Shown here: positions 22,761 to 36,500 of the stretch, in pieces
Numbering within the stretch: the stretch's first letter is position 1
How the letters are laid out: each line of letters opens with the position of its first letter
Assembly (NCBI GenBank): GCA_026261815.1
Contig: JAMPIT010000566.1
Coordinates: 24,825,001 to 24,889,000, forward strand
DNA from: Monarcha castaneiventris obscurior
Lineage: Eukaryota > Chordata > Aves > Passeriformes > Monarchidae
DNA length: 64,000 nt
Direction: 5' to 3'
Position numbers and translations under genes: made by a program
Notes under the pieces: model-generated
What the model saw: only the letters and a program-made list of their open reading frames with translations
The model's database searches: none
What the model was told of the DNA's origin: nothing

Positions 22761-25386
22761 CGACCTTCACAAATTTCTAATCAATGAGCGCTTTATTCTC
22801 AAAAGTGCTTGCCAAACCCTTGCTTTCTCTCTTTCAAAACCACTATCTCTGCTTTCTTTTCTACATTACAATTTTCTGCAGAATGTCTTTCCAAACAATG
22901 AAGTAGATCTATTTTTCAGTACAGGTATACTGAAAAAATAAAGGTAAGTTTCACTAAAACTGCACCATGCCTTTGAAATAAACCTTATCTGGCTGAATAG
23001 AGAACAAACATCCTGTTCTGAGCTTGCACCCAATTTCTGTTTTTATACTCGAGTCTGTATTGAGAGAATGCTTGTAGTCTTCATATAGATTGATCCCTTA
23101 TGCATTTCAGCTATGTTATTTTCATGGGATTATCCCATCAGAGAAAATTCTGTGAAGTCATCCCTTTCCATTCAAGTTACCATTAATTTTTCTAGATGCT
23201 TACAAAAGTCATTTCATTCAATGTATAGAGAAAAAAGGAACACGAAACACAAAGAAAGCACACCTGTGTAACAGGTCTTCCACATCTCCTCAGGAAGTCC
23301 TTTGGCCCTATCTATCAGACCTGCCAAGTGCCACATTTTTGATATTCACTCCCTTGTCCCAGCTTCACATTCCCGCCTTCCCTCTCTTGCAACTCGTGGG
23401 AGTATTGTCATTTATCTCCTGCATCAAAAGCCTGCATTGCCACTGGCATTTCACTGATCTATCAATCAGAGGTATGTCACACATGGGAACTCAGGGCTGA
23501 GAAGCAGCTCTGGTACTGCAGAAGCCCAGAATTTGATGCTCCTCAGCTCACATGGTCTGAAGTACCTACCTGGAAGATGTATGCATTCCAGTTGCAGGCT
23601 GGCACCGCAAGTCCTCCATCCCATCACCTGACCCAGCACAGAAAAGGCACATCCACGTCATGGGGAAGCTGTCATGAGCCTCAGGAACTGAGTAACAAAT
23701 GCTGGGCATTTTGTCTTCTTCATCGCTGTGCTAAAGGTGGGGCACAATGACACAGAACAAATCTCCTCAAGTGACAAAGGGACTGAGCAGACCCCCCAGC
23801 TTGAACTGCAGTATTGAGATCATATCACATCTGGAGCCAATTCAAAGTTTAGTCCTGGGTACCATCTTAATGACATCAGCCAGGGTGCAAAGGTAGTTTC
23901 CCCTGGTCCTGAAGCTCAGAGAAGAAAAAAACCTGTTTAGAAGAGACTCCACCTAATTCTGCACATCAGTTCATAACAGATCTCACAGTGCTGAGCAGAA
24001 GGCACACATTGGAAATATATGGTAAGATACAAATATAAGACTAATAAACTGAAAGAAATCATGATGTTTGTTAAAAAAATACCTGTTCTATTTCTGAGAT
24101 TTTTTTAGCACATAATTACACAAAGTATACATGATAAGACTAAAGATTAAGCTTTTAAAAAGTATTTTTTTCACTATGTATATAGAGTCTTGTACTGTTT
24201 AAGTAATTATAGTAAAAAATGTATCTAATCCAAGTTCACCATTACGTTCATCCAATGAAACAGGCTTACTATCATGCTTTGTAGTTTAAGGATAGATTTC
24301 TTTTGTTGGTGTTTGTGTCAAAATCTAATTTGAAGCTGAAGACTGAGACTTTTGAGACTTTACCTCGAAGTTTATCACCTAAGAAGCCTCCTCAGCTTGA
24401 ATGTCTCTATAACATCAGTTGCAAATGTTTATATATATGAGTGGCCTTTGCACACCAGAGACAGGCTCAACCATGGATAGCTGACAAGCTAACAGGGGCG
24501 TAGCCCAGGAACACGTGGAGTAAAGAGCACAAAAAACAAGGCAAGTACAAAGTGATCCTTCTTCCCTCGTGTCCATCAGCTGATGTAACACAGATGTGGG
24601 CAACTGACGGGCCATGGACATGGCTCACGTTAGGTCCGAGGGAAAGATTACCATTGTATTCCTAACATTTCCATTTCTGGAAGTTTAGAATGTAGTGTAA
24701 TGATATGACATTTCATATCTCAATTCATGAGGCTTTCCTCTCTGTCCACTTCGCTGTAAGCATCTAAGAGACTGCCTAGCCTGGGAACACAGTCTCCTTG
24801 TTTGTTGGTGGAATAAATCTTCTGAGAACCCCCTTTTCATCTTTTTATTGACTACAGAGACTCTTTATATGGGCACCTCTCTGGAGAGCCTGAATTTCGA
24901 AGAGCTTGTTTAAGCCTTTTTTAATAATGCATTTTGCTTTCAATCTCTGCGAATAAGCAGGCAAAAATTATGTATTCTCTTGTACTTTAAAGAAAAACCC
25001 AATTAATTTCAAGGGAAAATATTTGCTTGAGCAGGGAAAAAAAGATGAGAATGATATCTGCAAGCTTCCTGTAAGATATGACATTGCTCTTCCAAGGCCT
25101 ACTGCACTGTACAAGATATATTTGTTAGGAGCAGCCCAAAGTAAATAGATTTGAGTTTATCAGAAGTATTTCAGTTGCTTAAGCTATCATTAAATCAGAC
25201 CAAACCCTATCAGACAATTGGAAGTCCAAGGTTTGGTCCCAACACTTATTAACTGACCCCAATGGCAAAGACTCCCTTGTCTCAAAACCAAAATGCTACA
25301 AGTTGTGGTAGTTAGAAATTGAGAGGCACTTGTGCTTGCAGCTAACCCATGTAGCACTTCAGACTGAAGAATGATTTAAAACACAC
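22761..25386. other. Non-coding DNA
   Basis: AT-leaning single-copy sequence with no gene or transposon recognised. Confidence 0.5.
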
Positions 25387-25495
25387 TTTTATAATTTTAT
25401 AAAATTATAATTTTATAAATTAATAATTTATAATTTTATATAATAATTTTTTTATATAATAATTTTTTTAAATAAATTTATAATTTTATAATTTT
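25387..25495. repeat. AT-only low-complexity tract
   Basis: About 109 bp made of A and T alone, built from variants of TATAATTTT and TATAATAATTTTTTT. Many internal inverted repeats such as TTTTATAAAATTATAA make it cruciform-prone. It is a decayed AT microsatellite/minisatellite. Confidence 0.9.
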
Positions 25496-26147
25496 TACTG
25501 ATTTTTATTTTAAAGCGCAAAGAAAATTTTCCATCCTAAAACCCTAATATTGCTCTATTTTGCTCTTTTTAAACAAAAATTTCAGCATCCATATTTTATA
25601 CTCTTCAGAGTGAATAGCTTGACTCAAGACTTGAGTCTATATTTATAAAGAGTGTGTTGGAGATGTTCAGGAGAAGGTCAGATGAGAAGCCATCACTCAA
25701 CCTGCTGCAGAAGATGTTTTTGCCACACAACTCTTTGATCATCCAGTAAGGTATAGATCAGATCAGAGTCCTGGTGTACCACCAACAGACCTTTGAAAAT
25801 ATGAGTCACTAAGGACTGACTTAGAAATCTAGACTCAACCCACAAATGGTTCTCCATGGCCCACTTTCACTTCATTTGGTACCCAAACACTAGCAAGATC
25901 TGCCACTTTGGACGGTAAGCATCCCTAGTTTGACTATAAAATTCTGCTCCCAAACACAACCAGAAAAAAGCACTGCCATGCTGAATGTGCATTCAACACA
26001 GCCTATATCTAAGCATAACCTGAGTACTTTTAAAATGAACATGATAATCTTAACCTTATGATATTATCAAACACATATACTAAAATTGGAGCAATACAGA
26101 GAATATTAGCAGAATATTAGAATATTTTCTACCTGAAAGGAAGTTGT
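25496..26147. other. Non-coding DNA
   Basis: Nothing is recognised between the AT tract and the CR1 fragment. Confidence 0.5.
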
Positions 26148-26445
26148 AGCCAGGTGGGGATTGGTCTCTTCTCCTAGGCAACCAGCGATATGATAAGAGG
26201 AGAGTCTCAAACTGGGCCAGGGGTGGTTCAGGTGGGACATCAGGAAGAATTTATTCACAGAAAGGGCTATTAAACATTTGAATGTCCAGGGAGGTGGTGT
26301 AGTCACCATCCCTGGAGGTGTTTAGGAAACAACTGGAGATGGCACTTAGTGCCATGGTCTAGTTGACAAGGTGATGATTGCCCAAGGTGGTTGGACCTGA
26401 TGATCTTAGAGCTTGTTTCCAACCTAGTAATTCTGTGATTCTGTG
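26148..26445 (+). mobile_element. CR1 LINE 3' fragment, about 300 bp (plus strand)
   Basis: It runs from AGCCAGGTGGGGATTGG and TCTCTTCTCCTAGGCAACCA (end of the CR1 coding/UTR part) through CACCATCCCTGGAGGTGTTTA and TTGGACCTGATGATCTTAGAG to the 3' terminal repeat TTCTGTGATTCTGTG (26431-26445). It is the longest CR1 piece in the window with both internal order and terminal octamers preserved. It is 5'-truncated and carries no intact reverse transcriptase. Confidence 0.93.
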
Positions 26446-27771
26446 AAATTATTATACACCCAAAAGATAATCTAAAACTATTCTCTTTTTGGATCAGAGT
26501 AGAGGCTTCAAAGTTTCTCTGGTTTCCTCACACAGTTAAATTCCAAAAGCTCCATTCTGAAAAAGATACTGACATAATCCAGACAAAAGCACTGCATAGC
26601 ACAGCCCACAGGTTTACTAAGGTCTGATTCCAGTACCAGCCTCAGACAAGGAAGACAATGTTCCAGTTCCTAGTGTTGCTTCATAAATAATAAATGGATG
26701 CCATGCCCACAGTGATAAAATTGATGACTCAAAGACTGAGTCAAATACACTGTACCTCTAAGGCTTTTAAGAAAAGGAAACTCTCCAGTCAAATCAGAAA
26801 CAGATGGCAATGTGGGAGATGGAAAACTCTTCTGCAAAAGTCAACTCTCATTGCTTCTCAAACCTGCTGTCAAGTGACCTTCTGGTGAAAGAGACTTAAT
26901 CAGTTCAAATTCCTCCTTTCTTTAGACATACAATGTCCCACAACATTCCCTGGAAAAATGAAGCAAACGAAATGTTTGGATTCCAAGTAAGACTGTAAAA
27001 CCCAAAACATTCGGTACTCTTTTTGTAAAAGCTTCTTCCTTGAGTTTCTCTCATAGAAATTTATTTTCCCTGGGTTAGTCCCAATGTCTCAGATTTCAAA
27101 TACTTTAATATACTTAAAACTCAATTTTCCCGAGTTTAAGTTACAGTATTAGCAATATATATCTCAGTTCTATTTCATAGGAAATTTGCATTTACTTTCA
27201 GCAATATGGTTTCACAAGTGAACATCAGTACTTTCAAGACTGAAGACTAGGAACTGTTGAAAAAATTTCTACCTAAACTAAGGTAACTAGGAAAGCAAAA
27301 CATTGAGAAAAGCTTGATTAAATGAATTTCCTTCCACAATTTTGGTAGAAATCTGAAATATTAATCTTTGTATGGATTATTCACTGTCTAGTGAAAGTAC
27401 CTGTGAGGCTTTAGTCTCCCATCTGTAACTGAAACTTAAAGTACGTTACAATCTGTCATGATTTATGGCTCTGGTCTTGAGAAAGAAATTCCATGATGTA
27501 TCAGAATATTACCTCTTAATTGGGAACTCAGCCTATGGGAAATAATGATGGCAGGAAATAATGGAAGCAGGATATACTGGAACTACAATTCTGTGAGGTA
27601 TAGTACAGGATTTTTCAACACAATTTTTCAGCATTCAATTCTAACTCTTCCAAAGGAAGATATCCTCTTGCTACCTTCACTGCTGCTGTAAGAGACTTAA
27701 AGATCACAATTGCCTCAAACACTGCCAAGGCCACAAAACGAACTTGCCATAAAAGAAGCCATCACAGTGGG

Positions 27772-27830
27772 AACTTGAGATAAAAAATAACTGGGACATA
27801 AACTTGAGACAAAAAAAATCACTGGGACAT
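27772..27830. repeat. About 30-bp tandem duplication
   Basis: AACTTGAGATAAAAAATAAC then TGGGACATA (27772-27800) is followed by AACTTGAGACAAAAAAAATC then ACTGGGACAT (27801-27830). The two copies differ at a few bases in the A-run and transitions, so this is a local duplication that has aged. Confidence 0.75.
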
Positions 27831-30800
27831 GAACTCCTATTTGCTTTGACTAAACTGTTTTGGTGCCACTGCAAATTCAAGATATTTTCATCTGTTGTCG
27901 TCATAACACTTGAAGTCACCAAGAATACCCAGTCCGCATGATGAAGTTAAAATAAAACCAGATAATCTGCTCTTACTACATGAAATCCCAGTCTGAAAGC
28001 TTTAAAGCCTTCTATATAATAGTTACTTGTTTTGTTCAAATAGATGCTGACATCCCATACCTTGTAACTGACAATGACTTACTCAAAATTTTACCAGGTA
28101 CATGATGTGAATGGGAAAATCCTGTTACTTAACAGCAAATGGGACCTGTGCTGAAAAGCTGATTTGGGCAGTAATATGAGATTTTAGTTCATTTCTTTGG
28201 CAAAATAAAATGTAAAATAAAGAGTGGGGTAAAAGGGGAAATTGGGAAGAATCCACTGTTAAATCCAAAATTTAAAAAAAAATATATAATAAAATGAGGC
28301 AGTCACCAGAACTTTCAACTTTCCATTTGTATGGAAACTCTTGAAATCTTTTTTTAATATATGCAGAGAGAAAGGTTCTAGAAACATAGTAGCAAATGTG
28401 ACGCTATAGTCCCCATTTCCCCCTCCAGTTACTAATTTAATATTCAACTTTAAAACAAAGACAGGAAAGAAGTTCAAAGACCTTATAGTAAATTCCACCT
28501 CTTCTTTTTCTTTTTTTCCCTGGGTTTTTTAAAGTTGTGCCTATGCATACAGCTTTTACCATATACTTTTTTCTTACTTTTAAAATGTCGTGCTGGTCAA
28601 AGGCAGCAGAAATTAAAACCACATGAATTTGCCTCAGATGTAATTTTAATTCTGCCACATTGGAGCACTCAAAACTTCTGCAAGTGTGAAATTATAAAGC
28701 TGAATAACATAAATGTCATGCGTGTTCACATCACTGCATGAATGCCTGCATTGGCATATCAAGACATATCTATCCTCTAGAATTACCCATATTGAAGTGT
28801 TAGAAAAGCTAATGCAGGTTAACAAGTAATCAAGCACATGCATGATGCAGGGCACTGAGTTCCTTCAGATTGCTGGGTCATGCGGGAAAACGGAAGATGA
28901 GACAGAAAAACTTTCCACAGTGCCTCTATCATGTTTCTTTGGGAACATATCCAAAATTCCTTAAAATATACTTCGTCACACCAAAGCATTTCTAGAGAAC
29001 AGAAGTAGTTTAACAGAAAGGTAATGGGTTTTAGCTTGGTATGTTTGAAGGCACACTTTAAACCCATCTCCATTATTTACTATTTCTGCAGTAATGGACT
29101 GCATCACTTTCATCCATGTGCCCCTGAATGAAGCTGATTATCCCCATTTTTGCAAACCTCTAGCACAAAAGCTATGGATATCTTCTTACCCATTCCAACA
29201 AAACTGAAACCCAGGAGACTGTCTAAACAGCATCTGGGAATCTGGCACTAAGAATTCTAACAAGATCACATTGGATGCTGGGGAAGAACAGAACTCCAAG
29301 GTCTAACCACAGGATCTCCCTTCTGTGAGTGCTACAGTACAAGGCCTGAGTCTGCTCCAGCATGAAGCAGGATAACTGCTCTTGCATCAGCAGCTGTCTA
29401 GTATGAAGTTCCTGGGAAGAATAAAGGAGATCTTATTCCCTCTCTCAACACCAGGTGGGATAGCTTCACATGCACTCCCAGATTTCGTCTCATATTTAGG
29501 GTTTGATGACTGCCATTCAATGTAGCACATACAGCTCCCTGAACCTCCCACCCAGAGCATGGCTGTGTTTCCCTTTCTCTCCTCTTTCCTTGCTACTACT
29601 CTGCATACGTCCACATTTTGGTGTACAGAGATACTGCAACATCAAGGCAACAGTGCAAATTTAAAAACCGAATCATTGAGGAAAATAAGAACAAACCTAA
29701 ACTCAGCTGATACTGAGAATTACTCTATATTTTCCAAACGACGTTAAAAAATTCTGATTCTAATTAGGTAAGCAATGAGAAAAACAACTGAAAATAACTG
29801 TGCTATCATATATTAAGAATTTAAGTGGAACACCAGAGACTATTGATTCATTTTAGAACAGTTTTAACTACTCTAAATGCACTGACACATGATAAAATAA
29901 TTGTTTTGTAAATCTGTAACATAAGCAATCTGCACAAGAGTTCAAAATAAAAGCAAATATGTTCATTAAAGATACACATAAGAGAACTTTCAACCTAACC
30001 AATCCTTCTCACTGCACCATTTTCTTAAACATTTTGAAAACCAGAGAGGCAATACAGTCTACCTTACAGTAGGATTCCTTTGACTCTTAAAGCAGAATGA
30101 AATGAAAAAAAATAAACAGTTTTATGTATGATTCTAGGATAATACCATTGCAATATTTACTACTCTGACTGTAAACTCCAAGAAGTGATCGCTAACATGT
30201 CCTTGGTCCATACCATGAAAAAAACCAAACCAACCAACACAGATCATTTGAAGTCCTGGATTTGGAACCTGTATTTTCCCATACAGGATAACCTCTAGTA
30301 CTCCAAGCACTGGTAGAACCACTCTGTGAGCATCGTGACTGACTGTTTAGATTCATGCGAATTTCAGACACAGAAACTGAGCAAATGAAAACAAGCTGTA
30401 TTCTCATCATCTCAACTACTCTGCCCATCTAAATGCTCACAGAACGCCTGTTCTACCTCTATTTACTGACAATTATTTTCTCATTGTCTGCCAATTCCAG
30501 AACTAAAAATGCAGCCACCATCCATTTTCTCAGCATTTATGGATGACCTCCTTTAACTAACAAAGACCCACTAATCTCTCATTCCCATCATACCAACCCT
30601 ACTGAGAGTCATGAGAGAAGCTGGGAGCTTGCCCTTCTTTGAATCTTTCTCAGCACCTGCTGCAGCCCAAGCACACTGTTCCTTCCTGCTCCTCACCTCT
30701 GGCAGTGCTAGGCAAGAAATAATCTGTCACATGTAAAATGGATTAGAGAAAGTATGTGTTTTATGTAAATTCAGGGAAAAATCTTCAGAACTAATTGCTT

Positions 30801-32940
30801 GAAGTGATTGGAAAAGCTGAGGGAATTAGATTGCTGTATAAATTTTTTTCTGTTCTACAACAGGGAAAACCTTGAGTGCCCGGGCTTAGTACAATATTTT
30901 GCGTATCAAATAGGCATCAATAAGTATCAAGTAGACAATAGGCTGTATGGCAATTATATGGCCCATCCAGGCAAGCACAGGTGAACTTTGTTTTCAGAGA
31001 TACTCTTTGTCTTTCCAAAATAAGAACCCAACTTTACCTGAGCAAAACAAAGGCTTCTTTTTCAACTTTCTGAAGTTCTTAACATAAAATATTGACAAAT
31101 TTAGGGCATGCAAATTCTTCTAAACATTTGACTGTGTGTGTTGTATACTAGATGTCAATTTTCTATAGCACTAGAAAGTTATCACATCATTCAGATTTTC
31201 ATGAGTGGCAGGAAATGTCACCATGGTGCCTGTAACTACATGCTGACTGTAGCCAGGCTAGGAGCTCTGGGTTCCCATTGTTTGTTTTGGTCTGACCAGA
31301 GCTGACACTTTCTGTAAGGATAAACAAAACAGCAATATAACTCTTGTCACACTTTGTTGATCGATAGTTTTCTCTTGCTGCTTTGCAGCAGATCAGTTCT
31401 TCTCTTGGTGTCTCTCTGTCTCTCCCAGTACATTTTGGATGTCTCTAGCTACCTATATCTCATTTTGTTCCTTTGGCATTTCTGATGTTATCTTCACCTG
31501 CTTATGCTATCCTTTTATAACCTCCTCTAAAATGAGACTCAGCCTGAATTGTGTGCTCCCTTCTGTATGTCAGGGCAGAGTTCTCATTGTCTGAGTTTTT
31601 CAATGAATCTCCATCTTTTTTGTCTCTCCATCTCTGTCCATCACAACCATTTCCATTTTTTTTATTCTTTTGTGTAGAGCTATTAAGTTTTATTTGTGTT
31701 TTTTAGAAATCCTTACTCTGCCACCATGTTCTAACTGCTTCCCTTTTACTCCAACTTCCTCTGTAACACCTTTCTTTCATCTTACTTGTTTTGCACTGGT
31801 ATACTCAAAAAATATTTGGAGCAAACTTGTTTGTTTCTTTGAGCTAATCTTTTAATTATCCAAGTGTATTGGGCTTTTAAGAAGGCTTTTTGTTTTTCTT
31901 TCCTTTTACTGATCTTATGACAAAACCTGGAGTGTTCATTTGCTTTACAGGTAGGAAGGAATTATTTTTCCCCCCAGCTTGCATCTTAGTTCACACTACT
32001 GTGACAAACTGTGCTTCAAAAGCTATTATTCCAGCCATAGGTACTTAGATATTTCTAAATGGTGAGTGTATCACGTATCATTGCTGGACAAAATGCCACA
32101 CAGACTGTCAGTTCTTTAAGGGCTTACCTTGTTTCTTGATGTTTGTTGTGCAGGAGCTGTAAATGTGCACCCTGGTGGGGTGCTAAGATCAGAGGGTCCA
32201 CATATGGCATTTTTTATGAATCATGCAAGTCATACAGCCTTCTGCCTTCTGTTTGGAAGAAGTGCTCCCTAGAGGAGCCTGCATCTGCTGGACAGTACTG
32301 AGAACAGACAGAGAGACACTAATGTGGTCCAACAAAGACCTGCTCTGTACCGTAGCTTGAGCAATTAAGTGCAAACAGATGTTTCTGGATTGTCATTACC
32401 TGGAAAGGATGTGCCACTCAGGAAACTCAGGCATTCAAAGGTTTCTTCAGATGTTGACCAGATACAGCACTGGGTGGTTCACTGCTGGATTCATTCATCT
32501 GCTCCTCCTTGCCTTGAAGTGGACACACAGCCTCAGTTGTGAGTTTCCCATGTCAAGCAGCACGAACAGCTTCTGAATCTGCCTGTCCAACTCTGTCACT
32601 GCTTAGCAACCTCTTTGTCCTCAAGAACAGCAGGAGCTGGCAGGACTGAGATAATACCACTGCTACTAGACCTTACTTTTACCAATGAAGTCTCTTCTGG
32701 TTTCCTAACTGTTCCTCTACCAAGCATTCATATTACCATTTTTTTAATATCTGGCACAGAAGTGCACACTTTAGTCCCAAGTTCTTTCTCCTGCAGATTG
32801 CTGAAGCTGAGTTAAATGCTGCCAATGGCATAAATGGCACTCTAGTCCATGTCAAAGATGCCTATTATGTTGGAGCTTCTTTTGCATTCAAGAAGTCCTA
32901 TAAGGTTTTGATTCTGAAAGCATCTTCTTTTAATGTAAAT

Positions 32941-32961
32941 AATATAATAATAATAATAATT
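32941..32961. repeat. (ATA)n microsatellite
   Basis: A short run of ATA/TAA triplets within AT-rich single-copy DNA. Confidence 0.8.
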
Positions 32962-33481
32962 ACACCATCCCCCTACATATAGAGGCAGGATATCTTGCTT
33001 TTCCTGACAAATTTACTGTTTTGTGACTTATTGATATGTTGTGTCATCTCTGCTGTTTGAGATATATTCCTCAGAGCCATCATAACTGATGTTCACAATG
33101 ACACAATATTCCAGTGTCATTATGGGGCACAGTGATAGAAATTGAAGGATGTTATGGCACAGTACAGGGAACAGTTTGAATGGGAAATTTCCTCCTCCAG
33201 AAGGTCACACATTTACACAAAGCCAGTAGAAGCACTCTTTACAGCAACTGCAGAAAACCAATGACAAAATAATACCATATGGATCAAGCTTTGTAGAGTA
33301 ATCTTGAAAGGGATGGATTTTCAGAGAGGAAAGTAAGGTACATGTTATTTGGCAATCAGGTGTTTCAATTATTAGTTACGGTCACAAAACCTCAGTCAGT
33401 AGTTTCATACTTTCAAGATTTTCCAGCTGCTTATTTGTACAGTTTTATTTTTTTCCCAAATCCATTTTAATACATGCTAAC

Positions 33482-33523
33482 AAAAAAAAAAAAAAAAAAC
33501 AACAAAAACCAAAACCAAAAAAA
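33482..33523. repeat. A18 run with A-rich tail
   Basis: Eighteen uninterrupted A residues (33482-33499) are followed by AACAAAAACCAAAACC-type sequence to 33523. Bird CR1 elements do not end in poly(A), so this is either simple sequence or the tail of a processed insertion. I see no recognisable gene copy upstream. Confidence 0.7.
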
Positions 33524-36500
33524 CCCCTGTATGAGTCAGGAAACATAATTTCAATGAAAGTCTGAAAAAAAATCATCCAAAAAAATCCCACAGAGTGAGA
33601 GAACAAGGATTTTGAAACACTACTGCAGCTATCTTCACATCCATCTTCCTTTCCAGGAAAAGTAGCAAAGTATGAGGCTCTTAAATGCAAAATTATATTC
33701 TTCCCTATAGCTTTCTATTTTCAGATAAGATAAACAACTGCAGTGTGTGATGGAGTTGTGAATGAAAGTGTCAAATCTAAGCCTCAAAGAGTTTTTAAAA
33801 CAGGTGACTGATTTGCACCTGGGCAGTTTGTTCTAAAGAAACTAATTTTAAAACAGATACACTTCAGTTGTACAAGCACAGCAAATGGCTTTACCCAGCT
33901 CTCTGTAAGAATATTGTTTTAAAGCTTTTCTAGCAGAGTATTAAATACAGTGGTTTTCCATTTTGAGCAAAAGCAAAAATTCATGCAAGTTATTATTGTA
34001 CAGCAGTGAGGAATTTTTGCATACATCAGAAGTTTCAAAGGACAAAAAAATTCCGCTTTAGCAAGATATGTACATACTGGAGAGCCTACCTAAAGCACTC
34101 CAGCTCAGTGTAATTGTAATATGAAAATACAGAAAATGAACACCATGAAAAAGTAGTGATGTGAAGATCCACAGTGACCTAGAATTAGAGATGGGAGCAG
34201 AAACAGGCATCCTAGGCTTTTTCTCACAATGCAGTCTGTGGGGAAAAAGCAGACAGCAACATCACTAAATTTTAAGTACTTCAAGACCTAGAATAAAAGC
34301 ATCGCAACATAAATGAGGTTTTGACTATAGAGTGACTTAAGAACCTTTGTAAACGTTACAGGTGGCTCAAGATGTTTTTTCAGGTTAACACTGAGGCACA
34401 TTCCACTGACGGGTGAAATAACCACAGTGCATAGTAATGTTTAACGACCTGTTTGAGAGCATTCATAGAATGCAAATTCAGTGCAAGATATTTTGCACTT
34501 GCATTTCAAGCAGGTAGGTATTTAAGTATCTATGCACAGTTTCATTTATGCCTACCAGCCTCTGCAATGTTTAAAGGACCACCTGTAATCAGGGATTTGA
34601 AAGACAAAGTTTTGAACATCAAGTAACTTGCCCTATGTTTTGGCATCTATTTGATCCCACTGTATTTGCAAATGAAGAAAAGCACTCAGTGAAAAGCATG
34701 TGCAAAAAGGAGCCTGAGTGCATAAAGCTAGAGTTAAATAGATCATTAGATTTGTCCACCCAAGACCTACTTCCGTGTTTTGAATACCTGCACTCTGGAA
34801 AAGGCTCATTTCTCAAAGAGAAAGAGTCACAGGTGCCTAAAACTCCACCTCCAGAAGGAAACATGTAAGGGGGCTGGGCAAGGCAGGTCTTGCACGTTGT
34901 CAGCTGCCATGAGAAACCTGCACACTTTTTGTGTAATGGTTTTCTGGTCCAAAGCACTCCCCTGAGGTGGGTACATGCCTGTCACTCACCCCAGCCTCCT
35001 GAAGGGACCATGATGATGGCAGGTGGGCTGCTCCACTGATAAAAAAGCACTAAAAACACATAGGTGTGGAGAAGAGTGAAAAACGGCACAGTTTGTAGCC
35101 AGCTGGCAAAGGCACTATGTGACAGGTCAGGAAGGGAGGTCCCAGTTATTTTGGGAAAGGCCACTGGCAGAAATGTGGTGCTGAGGGGTACCCTGGCAAT
35201 GCTGGGGAACGGTGCTCCCTGAGAGAAGCAGTGTCTAAATGAGGGTACAAATATAAAGGTACTGCCCTGCTTTGCTTGTCCAAACTGGGTGGACACAAGA
35301 TCTGCCACTAAAATGGATAGCTGCATGAAGGATGATTTCGTGAGATAATTGCTTTGGGGAGCACTGCTACTACATGGAGTTACTATGCCCTAAAATTTAG
35401 GGGGCAGAAGACAAGCACTCTGTTGGTGATCCCCTTAGCTCCTTCTACAGCTGATGGACAGACACAGGCAGCTCTAGCAAATGATTACTTTCCTCCCAAA
35501 ACTAGTAGGTGAAGTAAACTGCTTTCTTGACATGCCCATTTCTCCAGAATAGATGCAAGAAGCTCTGGGCAATTAGCTCAGAGGTAGATCTCTAAAGTGG
35601 GGCGAGATAAACTCCAGATATAATTATCTACAAAAGCAATCCTGCCTATAATTACCAATAATCTATCATTACAAATCATAACTATCTTGCCTTTTTTTTT
35701 TTCTAAAAAGAAATGTGGTGTATTTAAAGCCCAAAAAGCAACTCAATTTTGTTGCCAAAAGGCAACAGCATTTAAATCAGCAGGTCTTCCCCAAAACAGG
35801 TATTTAATTCAGCCTCTGATGTTCACACATTTCTCTGATGCTGTATTTGCTACAAAACAAATGCAGAAAAAGAGGAAAATGTTAATCTGTGTCATATAAT
35901 GCCATCAGAAACCACTGACCTCACCCCTCTTCCCAAAAAATTCAAAAGCCAAAGGAAGAGGAACAAAAAGCTCCCACCAAAGCTCCAGCAAAAAAACATT
36001 TTCTCATCATGCTGCTATGGGCTTTTATAGTTCTCCATAGTGACTGACCCTGCTTTAGAGAGCTGTGCAGAGAAGCAAGAAGAACATGTCTGGTCCTGCA
36101 TCACCTCAGGGTCAGTCCTCTGTTTTCCGTTTCAAGTAGCTATCAAATTGAGAGTACAGTGCACTTGAACTAATTTCCCCTTCCAAAGGCCAGGTAATAA
36201 AAGGAAACCCATCCTGCCTCATTTTCTACATGCAGAAAATAAAAGAAAAAAATCACCTGTACCCAGAACAGTCTTCACAGAAAGGGACAGTGATATCAAA
36301 GGCCTCAGTGTGCCTCCAAATACTTATTAGAGCTACAATATCAAAATACATGTTTCACAGGCAAGCGAAAATGGAATTTTATTCTGTGATGTGGATAAGA
36401 GATTAGTCAGATACACACCTTTTACTGGCACTGCACTGAAAGGCAAAGTTTGACTGTAAAAGCAGATGGGGTAATTTCTGGCAGTGCCTTGAGGATGAAT

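Noticed and set aside
25387..25495. AT tract as a replication origin or matrix attachment site
   Set aside because: A/T-only composition alone is not evidence. It reads as a decayed simple repeat.
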